Below are positions 35,943-44,730 of a stretch of DNA of 64,000 bases, in pieces. The position numbers and the translations under genes are program-made. Origin of the DNA: Gammaproteobacteria bacterium. GTDB lineage: Bacteria; Pseudomonadota; Gammaproteobacteria; SZUA-152. The DNA lies in assembly GCA_021647705.1 (NCBI GenBank), contig JAKIUF010000001.1, forward strand, positions 1 through 64,000, read 5' to 3'. How positions within the stretch are numbered: position 1 is the stretch's first letter; each line of letters opens with the position of its first letter. Below the pieces are notes generated by a model. It was given only the letters and a program-made list of their open reading frames with translations. It made no database searches and was not told where the DNA came from.

Positions 35943-37436
35943 TTAATCCGAGGGGATTTCTGGAAAGGCTGCAAAATCTCCCTCGGCGTCATTGAAGTCA
36001 GGAAAGTCTTTCGGGTTGATAATGTTAATAGAAAATGATGAGCCATCGTCTTTAACCGATTGTCCACTTATATCACCCTGGTGATTGAAGGCGTCCCCAA
36101 ATTTTTTAAACATAGCATTTTCACCAGCAGTAAAAATCTCTGGATCATCATGTACCGTAAAATTTTGGTCGGGGGAGGACTCTGCGACAGCAATAATTCT
36201 ACTACCATTTTTGATGCCAATATTTCCTGTTGTAATCACTCTGTCGTCCACGCTGATCCCATGTACAATTTCGACATATTCGGTATCACTTAAACCGGTT
36301 TGCACGTATATTTTTTTAGCAATGCCTTGGTTATCGTTATACACAAATGCATTGCCACTTTCTTCGAGAATAGACTCTATGGGAAGTACCAGCTTATTTT
36401 TACTTTCAGCCACGATAATTTCTGCTTCAGCTTCAGTACCTAATTTCAAATTACTGGGTTTACTACCAATGATATTTGCGGTGACTTCGATGATATTGGG
36501 GCTGTCCCCACCAAAGACAGCCTGTTTTTTAATGACTTCCATGCCAATATCATTGACCCGGCCAGTGAGTACCTGTCCGTATTCTTCAAGATAAATTTCT
36601 ACTGTTTGACCGACGCTAACACGCGCAATGTCATAGGTATCAATTTGAAGCTTAACCTGCATTTTCTCAGGGTTAGCGATGCTCATGAGCGCTTCTTTTT
36701 CTCCAGAAGAGTTGTTATTGAGTTTTTTTCTGAGTTTAATCACTTTTCCATCAAATTCGGCGCGCTTGACTAGGTCGCGTTCTTTTTCAGCCAGCTCGTC
36801 ATATATGATTTTGGCTTTTTCATAAGTCAGTCTGGCAACCTTTACATCTACCACTTGTTTGTCACGTAACCTGTGAAGATTGGCTTGTTCTCCGGTGTAA
36901 CGTAGTTCCGCTTTTTTCAACTGTATGGTTGCTTCTTCATAGCGTTTAAAGGAAATTGCTTTTGCGTTAAATAGCTCCTTGGATACTTCTGATTCTTTTT
37001 GTTGTTTTTCATATTCAATTTTTGCCAATGTCATTTCTCGATTAGCAGTAACAATACTTTCTGACTCTTCTCCGCGCTCCAGTTCCTGAAGTTTATATTC
37101 TGCGGTGATCATATCCATTGTAGCGCTATTTTTTTCTTTTTTGATTTTATGGTCTTTTAGCGTGACTAGCGGTTGACCTTTTTTTATTTTTTCGCCTTGT
37201 TTGACATGAATTGTTTTTATATCATTAATGTCTTCCACCCATATTTCACTGTTTTGAGCAGAAATTATTTTCCCTCGTCCTTTTACCTTTTGCTTGATAT
37301 CCTTGAAAATAGCTGAAACGGTGACGACCTGAGGAATGTCTTCATCGGGGCTCATGTTTGAGCTAAAGCTCGGAATATAATAAATCAATACGGCTGATAT
37401 AATTAAAAATACGGCACTGATAATTATTTTTTTCAT
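35943..37436 (-). CDS. HlyD/MacA-type periplasmic adaptor with acidic C-terminal tail
   Basis: A 497-residue membrane-fusion protein. An N-terminal membrane anchor (KKIIISAVFLIISAVLIYYI) is followed by the lipoyl/barrel half (KGRGKIISAQNSEIWVED), a long coiled-coil hairpin (~100-230), the returning lipoyl half (GKVIKLRKKL...), the beta barrel and the membrane-proximal domain. It should link the MacB-type permease to the TolC domain encoded 6 bases upstream. The final ~75 residues, past the usual end of the family, are acidic and Asp/Phe-rich (DFPDFNDAEGDFAAFPEIPSD) and predicted disordered. Such a tail is not typical and might bind the substrate or the C39 domain. Confidence 0.87.
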   Translation of the reverse strand: MKKIIISAVFLIISAVLIYYIPSFSSNMSPDEDIPQVVTVSAIFKDIKQKVKGRGKIISAQNSEIWVEDINDIKTIHVKQGEKIKKGQPLVTLKDHKIKKEKNSATMDMITAEYKLQELERGEESESIVTANREMTLAKIEYEKQQKESEVSKELFNAKAISFKRYEEATIQLKKAELRYTGEQANLHRLRDKQVVDVKVARLTYEKAKIIYDELAEKERDLVKRAEFDGKVIKLRKKLNNNSSGEKEALMSIANPEKMQVKLQIDTYDIARVSVGQTVEIYLEEYGQVLTGRVNDIGMEVIKKQAVFGGDSPNIIEVTANIIGSKPSNLKLGTEAEAEIIVAESKNKLVLPIESILEESGNAFVYNDNQGIAKKIYVQTGLSDTEYVEIVHGISVDDRVITTGNIGIKNGSRIIAVAESSPDQNFTVHDDPEIFTAGENAMFKKFGDAFNHQGDISGQSVKDDGSSFSINIINPKDFPDFNDAEGDFAAFPEIPSD

Positions 37437-37442
37437 GATATT

Positions 37443-39476
37443 TTACAGGGAGTCTGTTCCTAGTACACCGACGGCTTTGGTTAATTCAATCTCTGATAGC
37501 TTGTAATCGACCAGCGCACTGAAACGGTCAACTTTTAATTGCAGGAGTTCCAGTTGTGTTCGCTGTAAATCGTTACTGGCAATAACACCGCGGCTAAACC
37601 GTAATTCATCAATGCTCAAATTTTCTGCCGCAAGTTTTAGTGTTTTTTCAAGAATTTCATACCGTACTTTGGTGGATTGTAAATTTCTTATTGCTTCATT
37701 GACTTCGAAGGAAATCTGGTCTTTTGTTCGTCTTATGCTGACGGAAAGATCAAAAATCCGGGATAATATTTGTGCTGTTCGGCTTTTTGTTGTGCCATTG
37801 TCATTAAGAGGAATGGTGACAGTTGCACCAATCCGCCAGGAGTCTTGCTCAATTCCATTTAAAGCTCCATTGAAGCGAGGTTGTTCTCCTCTGCGTCGAA
37901 ATGAGGCATTCAACGATAGCGATGAGTCGTCAGTGCTTTTCGCATCAGACAAATCAAGGTTGAGGTTTTCTCTTGCGTAAAGAAAATGCTTCAATTCTTT
38001 TCTTTCTTTTAGTGCTTTATTGATCATATTGTTTTGGTCAACATCTATGGGGCTATAATTGATATCTTGTACAGGATTTATGTGCTTCACGTTGGACTGC
38101 CCGATCAGTATAGCCAGTTGCTCTTGTGAAGATTTATAACTTCGTTTCGCATCAATCAGGTTGCTTTGGTCTCTGGAAAGCTGTACTTCCATTTTTGATG
38201 CCTCAATTTCGGCTAAATTTCCCAACTTAAATTGGATTTTTGCAGTTTCTAGCTGCTTCTGGGTTTGTTTGAGGTTTTCCTCGGTAAATCTTACCAGTTG
38301 CACGGCTTTGACAAAATTATAATAGCTGCCAATGACTTCAAAAATGATACTTTGTTGATCAAGGTCATACTGGTTTTGTGCGGTGCGCCAAGTATTGAGT
38401 GACCTTGACAAGGGAGAGTATCCCGCAACACGCCCATCTTTTGTCAGTGGTTGTAAATAGTCAATACGAATGCCGGGTCCTAGTGTATATTTTTTTTCGT
38501 TTTGTCCTGGGGTGGAGGGATCATTCATCGCGACGCCGATATCTACCGTAGTGGTCAATTTTCCGCCCAGTTTGCTGGAAACTAACTTATCCATTTTCCA
38601 TTGATATTTTGCTTCATTTTGGGTTGTTGTATTGAGCGTTCGATTAGCATCTATTTCATCTAAATTCCTGCTGGCAGAGAAAACCAACTCGGTTTTGGGT
38701 GTGTAGTTAGCAAATACAGAGTCAAGCTGTGCCTGGCTGAGTTTTAACCTCTCTTCTGCGGCTTTAATGGCGGTACCATCGGAAAGCGCCATTTCCACGG
38801 CTTTTTTTAAGGATAGTGCCAGGCCTGATTTTTGTGGGATAGATGATGTGGGGGGAAGTGCAAATGATGAGGTTTCCAGAGTTTGAGTGGGGAAGGCTAA
38901 AACAATTCCATCCCATATTGTAGAAAAGTCTTCTCTGCTGTGTGTGGCTTTTCCTGTTCCAGGATCGAAAAAAGTAACGGTTTTTGCATCGCTTGCCAGG
39001 ATCACCACATAATGACTATCACTAATATAAGCAAGAACAGGGTTTTTCTCTTGTATCAGGCGTGCCCAGTTCCAGCGCTGCCCTTTTGTTTTTACGCCAA
39101 GAGATTCTGCGGATTGTTTTAACCCCAGCAATGTGGTTCCCACGTTCATTTTGGTTCTGGACAGTTTTGCCAGTTTGTCTTCTGTGATTTCTATATCATA
39201 GCGTGACAGTATGAAACGTAAGGCTGCTGGGCCACATGTCCATGAGGTTGTTTGTAAAAAAGGCGTGTAGTCCGAGTGCTGCGATATATTTTTATTATTG
39301 GTGAATGCCGGGGCCGACGTAAAAGTTATATTTTCAGATGATGGTCTTATATCAATTTGCGTGTCAGCATCGGAAAAACCTGAAGTAATAAATAATACCA
39401 AAAATATAACTGGGGACTGAAAAGCATCGCCGAACCTAGCGTATTTCATGATAAATTGAAAATAATTATTAAACAT
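37443..39476 (-). CDS. C39 peptidase-TolC fusion outer-membrane protein
   Basis: A 677-residue fusion. A Sec signal (hydrophobic SPVIFLVLFITSGFSDA, to ~37) is followed by a C39 peptidase domain (~68-195) with all expected residues: oxyanion Gln75 and catalytic Cys81 (FLQTTSWTCGPAALRF), His155 (DSHYVVILA) and Asp171 (FFDPGTG). After a Pro/Ser linker, ~220-675 is a TolC-type outer-membrane efflux protein with two repeats (LKKAVEMALSDGTAIKAAEERL..., and the second half from MINKALKERKEL). C39 domains normally sit on the cytoplasmic N-terminus of bacteriocin ABC exporters and cut after a double-glycine leader; here the domain would be periplasmic, at the channel entrance. It is the first gene of the exporter operon. 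An alternative start at ATG 39449 gives a shorter signal peptide. Confidence 0.88.
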   Translation of the reverse strand: MFNNYFQFIMKYARFGDAFQSPVIFLVLFITSGFSDADTQIDIRPSSENITFTSAPAFTNNKNISQHSDYTPFLQTTSWTCGPAALRFILSRYDIEITEDKLAKLSRTKMNVGTTLLGLKQSAESLGVKTKGQRWNWARLIQEKNPVLAYISDSHYVVILASDAKTVTFFDPGTGKATHSREDFSTIWDGIVLAFPTQTLETSSFALPPTSSIPQKSGLALSLKKAVEMALSDGTAIKAAEERLKLSQAQLDSVFANYTPKTELVFSASRNLDEIDANRTLNTTTQNEAKYQWKMDKLVSSKLGGKLTTTVDIGVAMNDPSTPGQNEKKYTLGPGIRIDYLQPLTKDGRVAGYSPLSRSLNTWRTAQNQYDLDQQSIIFEVIGSYYNFVKAVQLVRFTEENLKQTQKQLETAKIQFKLGNLAEIEASKMEVQLSRDQSNLIDAKRSYKSSQEQLAILIGQSNVKHINPVQDINYSPIDVDQNNMINKALKERKELKHFLYARENLNLDLSDAKSTDDSSLSLNASFRRRGEQPRFNGALNGIEQDSWRIGATVTIPLNDNGTTKSRTAQILSRIFDLSVSIRRTKDQISFEVNEAIRNLQSTKVRYEILEKTLKLAAENLSIDELRFSRGVIASNDLQRTQLELLQLKVDRFSALVDYKLSEIELTKAVGVLGTDSL

Positions 39477-40276
39477 AACTTTTTAGTTTGCGGTAACTTT
39501 TTAGTCAAAAAAATAGTAGCTATTGAAAGGTATTTTATGAATTTACGTTCTCTATAAATGAGCCTGTGAAAAGTTAATTTATATAGAATTATATTATAAA
39601 TTAATGGCGGTTTTCATGTGCCAATATGCAAATAATATACTTCTTTTAAGGTTTTTAATTAATGTCTGAAATGAACTTTCCCTGTTTTTTTGTGGTAGCT
39701 AATGGCCCAATACGATAGACAGTGCGTGATTACCATTGTGTGCTATTAAACGGAGTATATGCAGTTGTTTACTCGTTATTAATATTCATTATTATGGCTA
39801 TTTGTTTGTATTGATCATTGCTTTAAGCATGAGCACTATTATTGCATTTTTATGTATGAAAGTATTATTTATTATCAATTTGAGATAATAAATTTTTTAG
39901 GTTTATATTTTTTAAACATTATTTTATTTAGTTTAAGCCGATATTTTTTGATCACTTTATAGGCAAATCCCCGCTGTTTCTGTCGCCAGTTTTTCTGTAT
40001 TTTTAATGGTTGATTACTGGTGTAACCCACATCTTTGTGCGCCGAAATTGGTCACAATTGGATTTTGTATGCGGGTTATTTTTTATTGGTTGTTTTTTGT
40101 ACTGAAAATACTCTTATTTGTCGTTAATTCTTAATAGAGTGGTATTGGATGTGTTGAATATACAGAGGAGTCCTGTATATTTAGTTAAAGTTGTATGGTT
40201 TGAAAAGTGGGTCGAAGATAGAGGGTTGTTGCTAACGGTCAGGGGTGGAAGCTGACTTTGCCAGGGAGGGGGAATT
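39477..40276. other. AT-rich divergent control region
   Basis: 800 bases, very AT-rich, between the leftward exporter operon and the rightward AraC-type gene. Two direct copies of AACTTTTTAGT within ~30 bases just upstream of the C39-TolC start could be an operator. No RNA gene or small ORF with a good ribosome-binding site is seen. The promoters of both units must lie here. Confidence 0.4.
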
Positions 40277-41161
40277 GTGCCACATAAAAATTCGACAAAA
40301 CTATCCCACAAAGAGCGTGTTAATACTATTATTGAGTATATTGACGTACACATTGAAAATCCTGCATGCCGACTGGATTTGGACACATTGGCTAGCGTAG
40401 CCTGCCTTTCACATTATCATATTTCCCGAATTTTCAAGTCGCATACCGGCGAAGGAATTCACCAGTACGTTAAAAGGTTGCGTTTAGAAAATGCGGCTAA
40501 ACAGCTTTTATACAGCAAAAAAACAATTCAACACATTGCGGAATTAAGCTCATATAATAATTTCCCAGCATTTACAAAAGCCTTTAAACAACACTTTGGA
40601 TGTCCGCCCAGCGATTTTCGAGAAAGAAAAAATATAGTTAATTTTCATGATATATATCCTGTTCATACCGAAAGACCGGTAAAAGGTAAAAATATTATTG
40701 ATATGCAAACAAAAAATTTACCTGATCAAAAAGTGGTCTTTATGCTGAAAATTGGTCCTTATGAGGATGCTGCAAATCGTGCCTGGGCAGGTTTAATGCA
40801 ATACGCCTATTCTCAACAGCTCATAACCAGAGAAACAATAAATATTGGCATTACGTACGATATGCCTGAATTCACACATGAAGAAAAAATTCGCTATTGT
40901 GCTTGCATCACAATCGATCATAATCACAAAACACAGGGGGATATTGGTACAAAGTTAATTTCGGGTGGCCGCTTTGCAACTTTTATACACCAGGGACCGT
41001 ATGCAGAATTATGTTACACATATGATTACATATATAACGATTGGTATTCCAAAAATAACGTTACTCTCAGTAATCATCCCAGTTTTTCAATTTATCTCAC
41101 CGACCCAACAAAAGTCGATCCTGAAAATTTACTTACGGAAGTTTATGTGCCGATTGAATAA
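40277..41161 (+). CDS. AraC-family regulator with GyrI-like effector domain
   Basis: A 294-residue protein starting at GTG 40277 behind GGGAGGGGGAA. Residues ~15-115 form the AraC/XylS double helix-turn-helix (LDLDTLASVACLSHYHISRIFKSHTGEGIHQYVKRLRLENAA; IAELSSYNNFPAFTKAFKQHFGCPPSDFR). Residues ~140-294 are a GyrI/Rob-like small-molecule-binding domain (KIGPYEDAANRAWAGLMQYA, GGRFATFIHQGPYAEL, VYVPIE). Rob- and SoxS-like members activate efflux genes in response to ligands. Lying divergent to the exporter operon, it is the likely local regulator; the ligand is unknown. Confidence 0.85.
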   Translation: MPHKNSTKLSHKERVNTIIEYIDVHIENPACRLDLDTLASVACLSHYHISRIFKSHTGEGIHQYVKRLRLENAAKQLLYSKKTIQHIAELSSYNNFPAFTKAFKQHFGCPPSDFRERKNIVNFHDIYPVHTERPVKGKNIIDMQTKNLPDQKVVFMLKIGPYEDAANRAWAGLMQYAYSQQLITRETINIGITYDMPEFTHEEKIRYCACITIDHNHKTQGDIGTKLISGGRFATFIHQGPYAELCYTYDYIYNDWYSKNNVTLSNHPSFSIYLTDPTKVDPENLLTEVYVPIE

Positions 41162-41280
41162 TTTTCTACGTGTTTTTTTTGCATGCTTTTCAATTTAATA
41201 GGTTTTATTTATTGAGAGAAAAGATAGAATTTTGTGAGTTAAAATATTCTTTCTAAAGGCTTAATGTTTCCCGTAAAAAA

Positions 41281-42426
41281 TTATTCATTAGATATTGTTA
41301 CCCAGTGTGGAAAATTATTATTTAACCCCTCATTTGTTAACCGTTTTGGGCCTTCTTTTTTGTTGATGGATAATTTCCATATGTCAGCATAAGGTTCTTC
41401 CCGAAGAAAACTTTTTGGAATGTTTTTAAAGTCTGGAATGTCTTCAGGAAGATATTCATGTTTGTGCGCATCTCCAGGGTAGTGCTTATCTTCTGATAAA
41501 TTATGATTTCGCAAATGGGTTGCATTTATTCGGCTATATGTAAGATATTGGCTATCTGGGGACCAAGTCGGTGAAAAATTTACATCGCCTTCCTCAGTTA
41601 ATCGCCTAACCAATTCTCCATCCTGATTGGCCAAATAGATGTTGCCTGGACTGGCGTCCATATATGCTAAAAATCTACCGTCCGGGGACCATTTTCCCAA
41701 TATTCCATTATCAATAAAGAATGCCTGATTTGAACCATCTTCATCCATCGTGAACATTTGCCATTTTTCGTTACGATTGGTCGTGAAAAGTATTTTTTTG
41801 CTGTCTTTGATGGTGCCTGGGGCGCTATTAACCACATTTTTTTTCGCAAAAGTCAGTTGTAGAGGTTTTGATCCATTAGTATTCATCACCCATATATCGC
41901 TTTCTGTTGCTGTTAACATGTTTGTTATGGGGTCGCTGAATATTTTGCTGCGGGTGAAATATATTTTGTTTCCCGACAGAGACCAGACTGGGTCAGAGTC
42001 CATTACCTTTCCGCTGGTTAATTGTTTGAATTTTCCTTTTTTATATAACCATATATGACTATTTAGCCAATCAGTGTTGTGGTTTTTATTGGGTGAATGA
42101 TCTGGAGAAATTAACAATAATTCACTTTTTCCAGGTGATGCCTGGATGGAGAATATGGATTTCCCTTCAATTATGGGTATGCCGTCATTACCATTTTCTG
42201 TCATGGCCTTGATGGTAAAAATCTTCTTTTCTTTAGAGGTAAGGGAACTATTGTAGGACTCAGAGATATAAATAATATTTTTTGTTTTGGGGATGTTTTC
42301 ATTTATAACTTTAAAAAAATATTCTTTATCGTCATTCGGTTGATCAGCAAAAAGGGTAGGGCTAAGTAAAAATAAAGCTATTACTAAAATCCCGGGTGTA
42401 TAAGTATGGATTAATTTGTTTGTCAT
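41281..42426 (-). CDS. TolB-like periplasmic beta-propeller protein
   Basis: About 381 residues from ATG 42426, which opens a signal peptide (MTNKLIHTYTPGILVIALFLLSPTLFA); an upstream in-frame ATG at 42522 would bury it. The body holds WD40-like PD40 blades: SDPVWSLSGNKIYFTR, KKILFTTNRNEKWQMFTMDEDGSN, LGKWSPDGRFLAYMDA, FSPTWSPDSQYLTYSRI and NNFPHWVTI. TolB-type propellers bind proteins or peptides in the periplasm. It lies between the candidate precursor peptide and the exporter on the same strand as both, so a role as chaperone, carrier or immunity factor for the exported peptide is possible but unproven. Confidence 0.72.
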   Translation of the reverse strand: MTNKLIHTYTPGILVIALFLLSPTLFADQPNDDKEYFFKVINENIPKTKNIIYISESYNSSLTSKEKKIFTIKAMTENGNDGIPIIEGKSIFSIQASPGKSELLLISPDHSPNKNHNTDWLNSHIWLYKKGKFKQLTSGKVMDSDPVWSLSGNKIYFTRSKIFSDPITNMLTATESDIWVMNTNGSKPLQLTFAKKNVVNSAPGTIKDSKKILFTTNRNEKWQMFTMDEDGSNQAFFIDNGILGKWSPDGRFLAYMDASPGNIYLANQDGELVRRLTEEGDVNFSPTWSPDSQYLTYSRINATHLRNHNLSEDKHYPGDAHKHEYLPEDIPDFKNIPKSFLREEPYADIWKLSINKKEGPKRLTNEGLNNNFPHWVTISNE

Positions 42427-42926
42427 ATTTTTACTTGTTTTAATTGTTGTTTTATTCAATAGGGGATTTATAGGCTGCGGGAAGTTAATTCTAAAGTTGT
42501 ATTTTTGTGGTTTAAATTTCACCCGGCAAGATGGGTGCTTGTATCTCTAGCACGAATTTCTTGCAAGTCTAATTGTTTGGTTTTCAAGGGTGGGATAATT
42601 ATTTATTTTTTATGATGATATAAATGCCCCGCTCAAAAAATAATAGTGGTAAATATAAAGGAAAAAAATCGTGTTTTTCTTCCTTTTCATGAAAAACATC
42701 ATGTTTTTTAGGATGGCTTAACAAAGTTTTTCAATATCATACCTTCTGATGGTTTTATAAAAGAAGAGTCAAGAAAAAGAAGTCAATAATCTTAACAAAT
42801 AAAATATTAATATCCTCTTCCTGACCCTGATGGACTGCCGGGTTTATTTCATGTGTCGCATGATAACTGCACTTTAATTTCTATTTTTATTCAGTTAGCA
42901 GAAACAAACCTATCCGTTACCTATGC
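42427..42926. other. intergenic, AT-rich
   Basis: 500 bases between the propeller gene and the precursor peptide gene. AT-rich with no recognised gene or clear terminator; a promoter for the propeller gene is likely here. Confidence 0.35.
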
Positions 42927-43289
42927 TTAACATCTAAGGCCAATGCTGTAATTCGGCATGTTGAATTGTCCTTGACGAAACACGTTTCCTCGACACCATA
43001 CCTGAATAAACTGTCCAGCATTAATGTTATGTCCTCCGATGTTATACCATTGGCCACTAGGCAGTGTGGCTTGATGTGGTGGGTGAGAATTACTGTCAGC
43101 TTGGAAAACTTGTGTCCCTGAGGTGGAAATACTCCAATATATTTGGCCTGCACCAACAGCGGAAATCATTTCCTGTGAGTTGAGGTTTTGAACCTGTGGC
43201 ACTTGGTCATTCATGTTTGAGGCAAAAGTCGTCGATGCGCCAGCTAAAGATAAAGCCATTGTAAATGCAAGAGCAGTAAGTTTATTCAT
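42927..43289 (-). CDS. candidate double-glycine-leader peptide precursor with Sec signal
   Basis: A 120-residue protein with a strong AAGGAGAG ribosome-binding site. Residues 1-23 are a Sec signal peptide (MNKLTALAFTMALSLAGASTTFA). Residues 24-47 then resemble a double-glycine leader: relative to a cut after Ala47 there are Leu at -12, Asn -11, Glu -8, Met -7, Gly -2 and Ala -1 (LNSQEMISAVGA). The remaining 73 residues (48-120) are rich in Gly, Asn, Gln, Ser and aromatics, with two cysteines (99 and the C-terminal 120) that could form a disulfide. It is most simply a secreted bacteriocin-like or signalling peptide matured in two steps, with the second cut by the periplasmic C39 domain encoded at 37443-39476. 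No homologue is recognised; a non-peptide-toxin secreted protein remains possible. Confidence 0.7.
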   Translation of the reverse strand: MNKLTALAFTMALSLAGASTTFASNMNDQVPQVQNLNSQEMISAVGAGQIYWSISTSGTQVFQADSNSHPPHQATLPSGQWYNIGGHNINAGQFIQVWCRGNVFRQGQFNMPNYSIGLRC

Positions 43290-44436
43290 TGTTTGTCTCT
43301 CCTTGATTTAACTACTAGCATGCCCAAAAAAGTGGGCGATATATTACAGCGGTTTTTAACCCTCTGTATAACTGATGTAATGTTGATGCTTTCCATGCAA
43401 GGCCACATTCGTCAATGTAATTTTATAGAAAACTTCATATCTTCAGTTACGTGGATTATGGTAGAAATTATTTTATAGAATGACAATAAATCTAACTTAT
43501 CCATTCGTGCTATGTTTTTATAAATGATTAAAAATAATTCAAAATTTACTTTTTTATTTATAATTTGGGGGGGGGTGAAAATGGCTGGTTCATTTTCGTA
43601 ATCTTTGGTTGAGTGTTTCAGGTGATTATTGATAGTGTGATTTAATGGATGACTTTATAATTTATGTAATGCTGCGTTAATAGTTTTGGAAAAAATGTGG
43701 TAAGAGAAATAAATAACTTAAACGTAATGCTTTATATGTTTGTAATATTGTTCGTCGGCTGTAAGGGGGATGAACTGATGGTTTTCTTTATTGCTTAGTT
43801 TTTGATGTTCAGGGTAAATGTCTGTAAATGTATAAATAATAAACATGGAGGATGACGGCTATATTTATTCATCAAAGATTTCAGGTTGTCACAGGCATTT
43901 TTTTCATTGAAAATTGTATGCTTTGTTTTTATACAACTATTGGCTTGATAGTTCATGTAAAACGGTTGTGCTAATTAAAAAGGTATGTGTTTGACGATTT
44001 AAAAAAATAATAATGTGAAATTACCACCGTTGCTTAATTGTGGATTATGATAGGCCGTTTTTGTTAGTGTTTTGTCACTGAAATTGCCGTGTTGTGGAGG
44101 CGGGAGTTGCAGAGCTGCAAGGGCGGCCAAGAAAAATCCTTCAAATAATACTCGTCAAAGGCACTGTTGGTTGCGGCTCATCCCGTAATGAGTAAATATC
44201 TCAGGGAGTTGCGCGGCTTGGTTTTTGGGTGCAGTGGGCAAATACTTATGTTGACAAATTTCCTGTACTTATTTAATTTCCTGTACCTATTGAAAAGGGC
44301 AACGGTAAAGTAAGCTGGTTATCTGCGTTCATGTGCAGGTATACGCAGGAGGAGGGAGGTGTTTTATCTCATCCAGTGGACCTGAAGGTGGATTTTTATA
44401 ATTTGGCGGTCATCAACACACATGCTGCAATATTGA
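43290..44436. other. AT-rich intergenic region
   Basis: About 1.15 kb without a supported gene. It contains a G9 run at 43567-43575 and two direct copies of AATTTCCTGTAC at about 44258-44285. The promoter of the precursor gene must lie at the left end. The composition contrasts sharply with the tRNA/rnr region that follows, so this is probably the edge of the acquired segment. Confidence 0.4.
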
Positions 44437-44523
44437 TGGTGCCCAGGAGAGGACTTGAACCTCCACGGGGTTTCCCCCACTAGCACCTGAAGCTAGCGTG
44501 TCTACCAATTTCACCACCTGGGC
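44437..44523 (-). tRNA. tRNA-Leu (anticodon CAG)
   Basis: The minus strand folds as a class II tRNA. The acceptor stem is GCCCAGG/CCTGGGC with an encoded ACCA end, the D arm contains GGTAGACAC, the anticodon stem is GCTAGC with loop TTCAGGT (anticodon CAG), a long variable arm follows, and the T loop is GGTTCAAGTCC. It reads CUG leucine codons. tRNA-Leu genes are frequent integration sites, and the AT-rich block lies directly beyond its 3' end. Confidence 0.95.
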
Positions 44524-44572
44524 CCGAGTGCAATCATGCCGGACGAGCGTCCCCTGATTGCAACCGGCGGCA

Positions 44573-44601
44573 ACTCTACCTACAGACGGTATTTTTGTCA
44601 A
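44573..44601 (-). promoter_or_regulatory. sigma-70 promoter of tRNA-Leu
   Basis: On the minus strand, TTGACA (44596-44601) and TAGAGT (44573-44578) are separated by 17 bases, ~50 bases upstream of the tRNA. A GC-rich discriminator (GCCGCC) follows, typical of stringently controlled stable-RNA promoters. Confidence 0.7.
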
Positions 44602-44635
44602 TTACCCATTGCAGGTCTGACAAGCTCTGCTGGGC

Positions 44636-44664
44636 AACTTTTATCCACTAAAAGCGCGTATACT
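44636..44664 (+). promoter_or_regulatory. possible promoter of rnr
   Basis: TATACT at 44659-44664 is a good -10 hexamer about 67 bases before rnr; the -35 region at about 44636-44641 is weak. Confidence 0.4.
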
Positions 44665-44730
44665 CCATTGCACATAACAAGCGGTTCTGTTCAAAGCCGC
44701 GCTTAACAGAGATTTTCAAAGAAATATTAC

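Noticed and set aside
43567-43575. G9 run as a phase-variation switch
   Set aside because: It lies in non-coding AT-rich DNA, over 250 bases from any supported start codon.
44413-44601. 62-codon minus-strand frame
   Set aside because: It runs through the tRNA-Leu gene and its promoter; no start signals.
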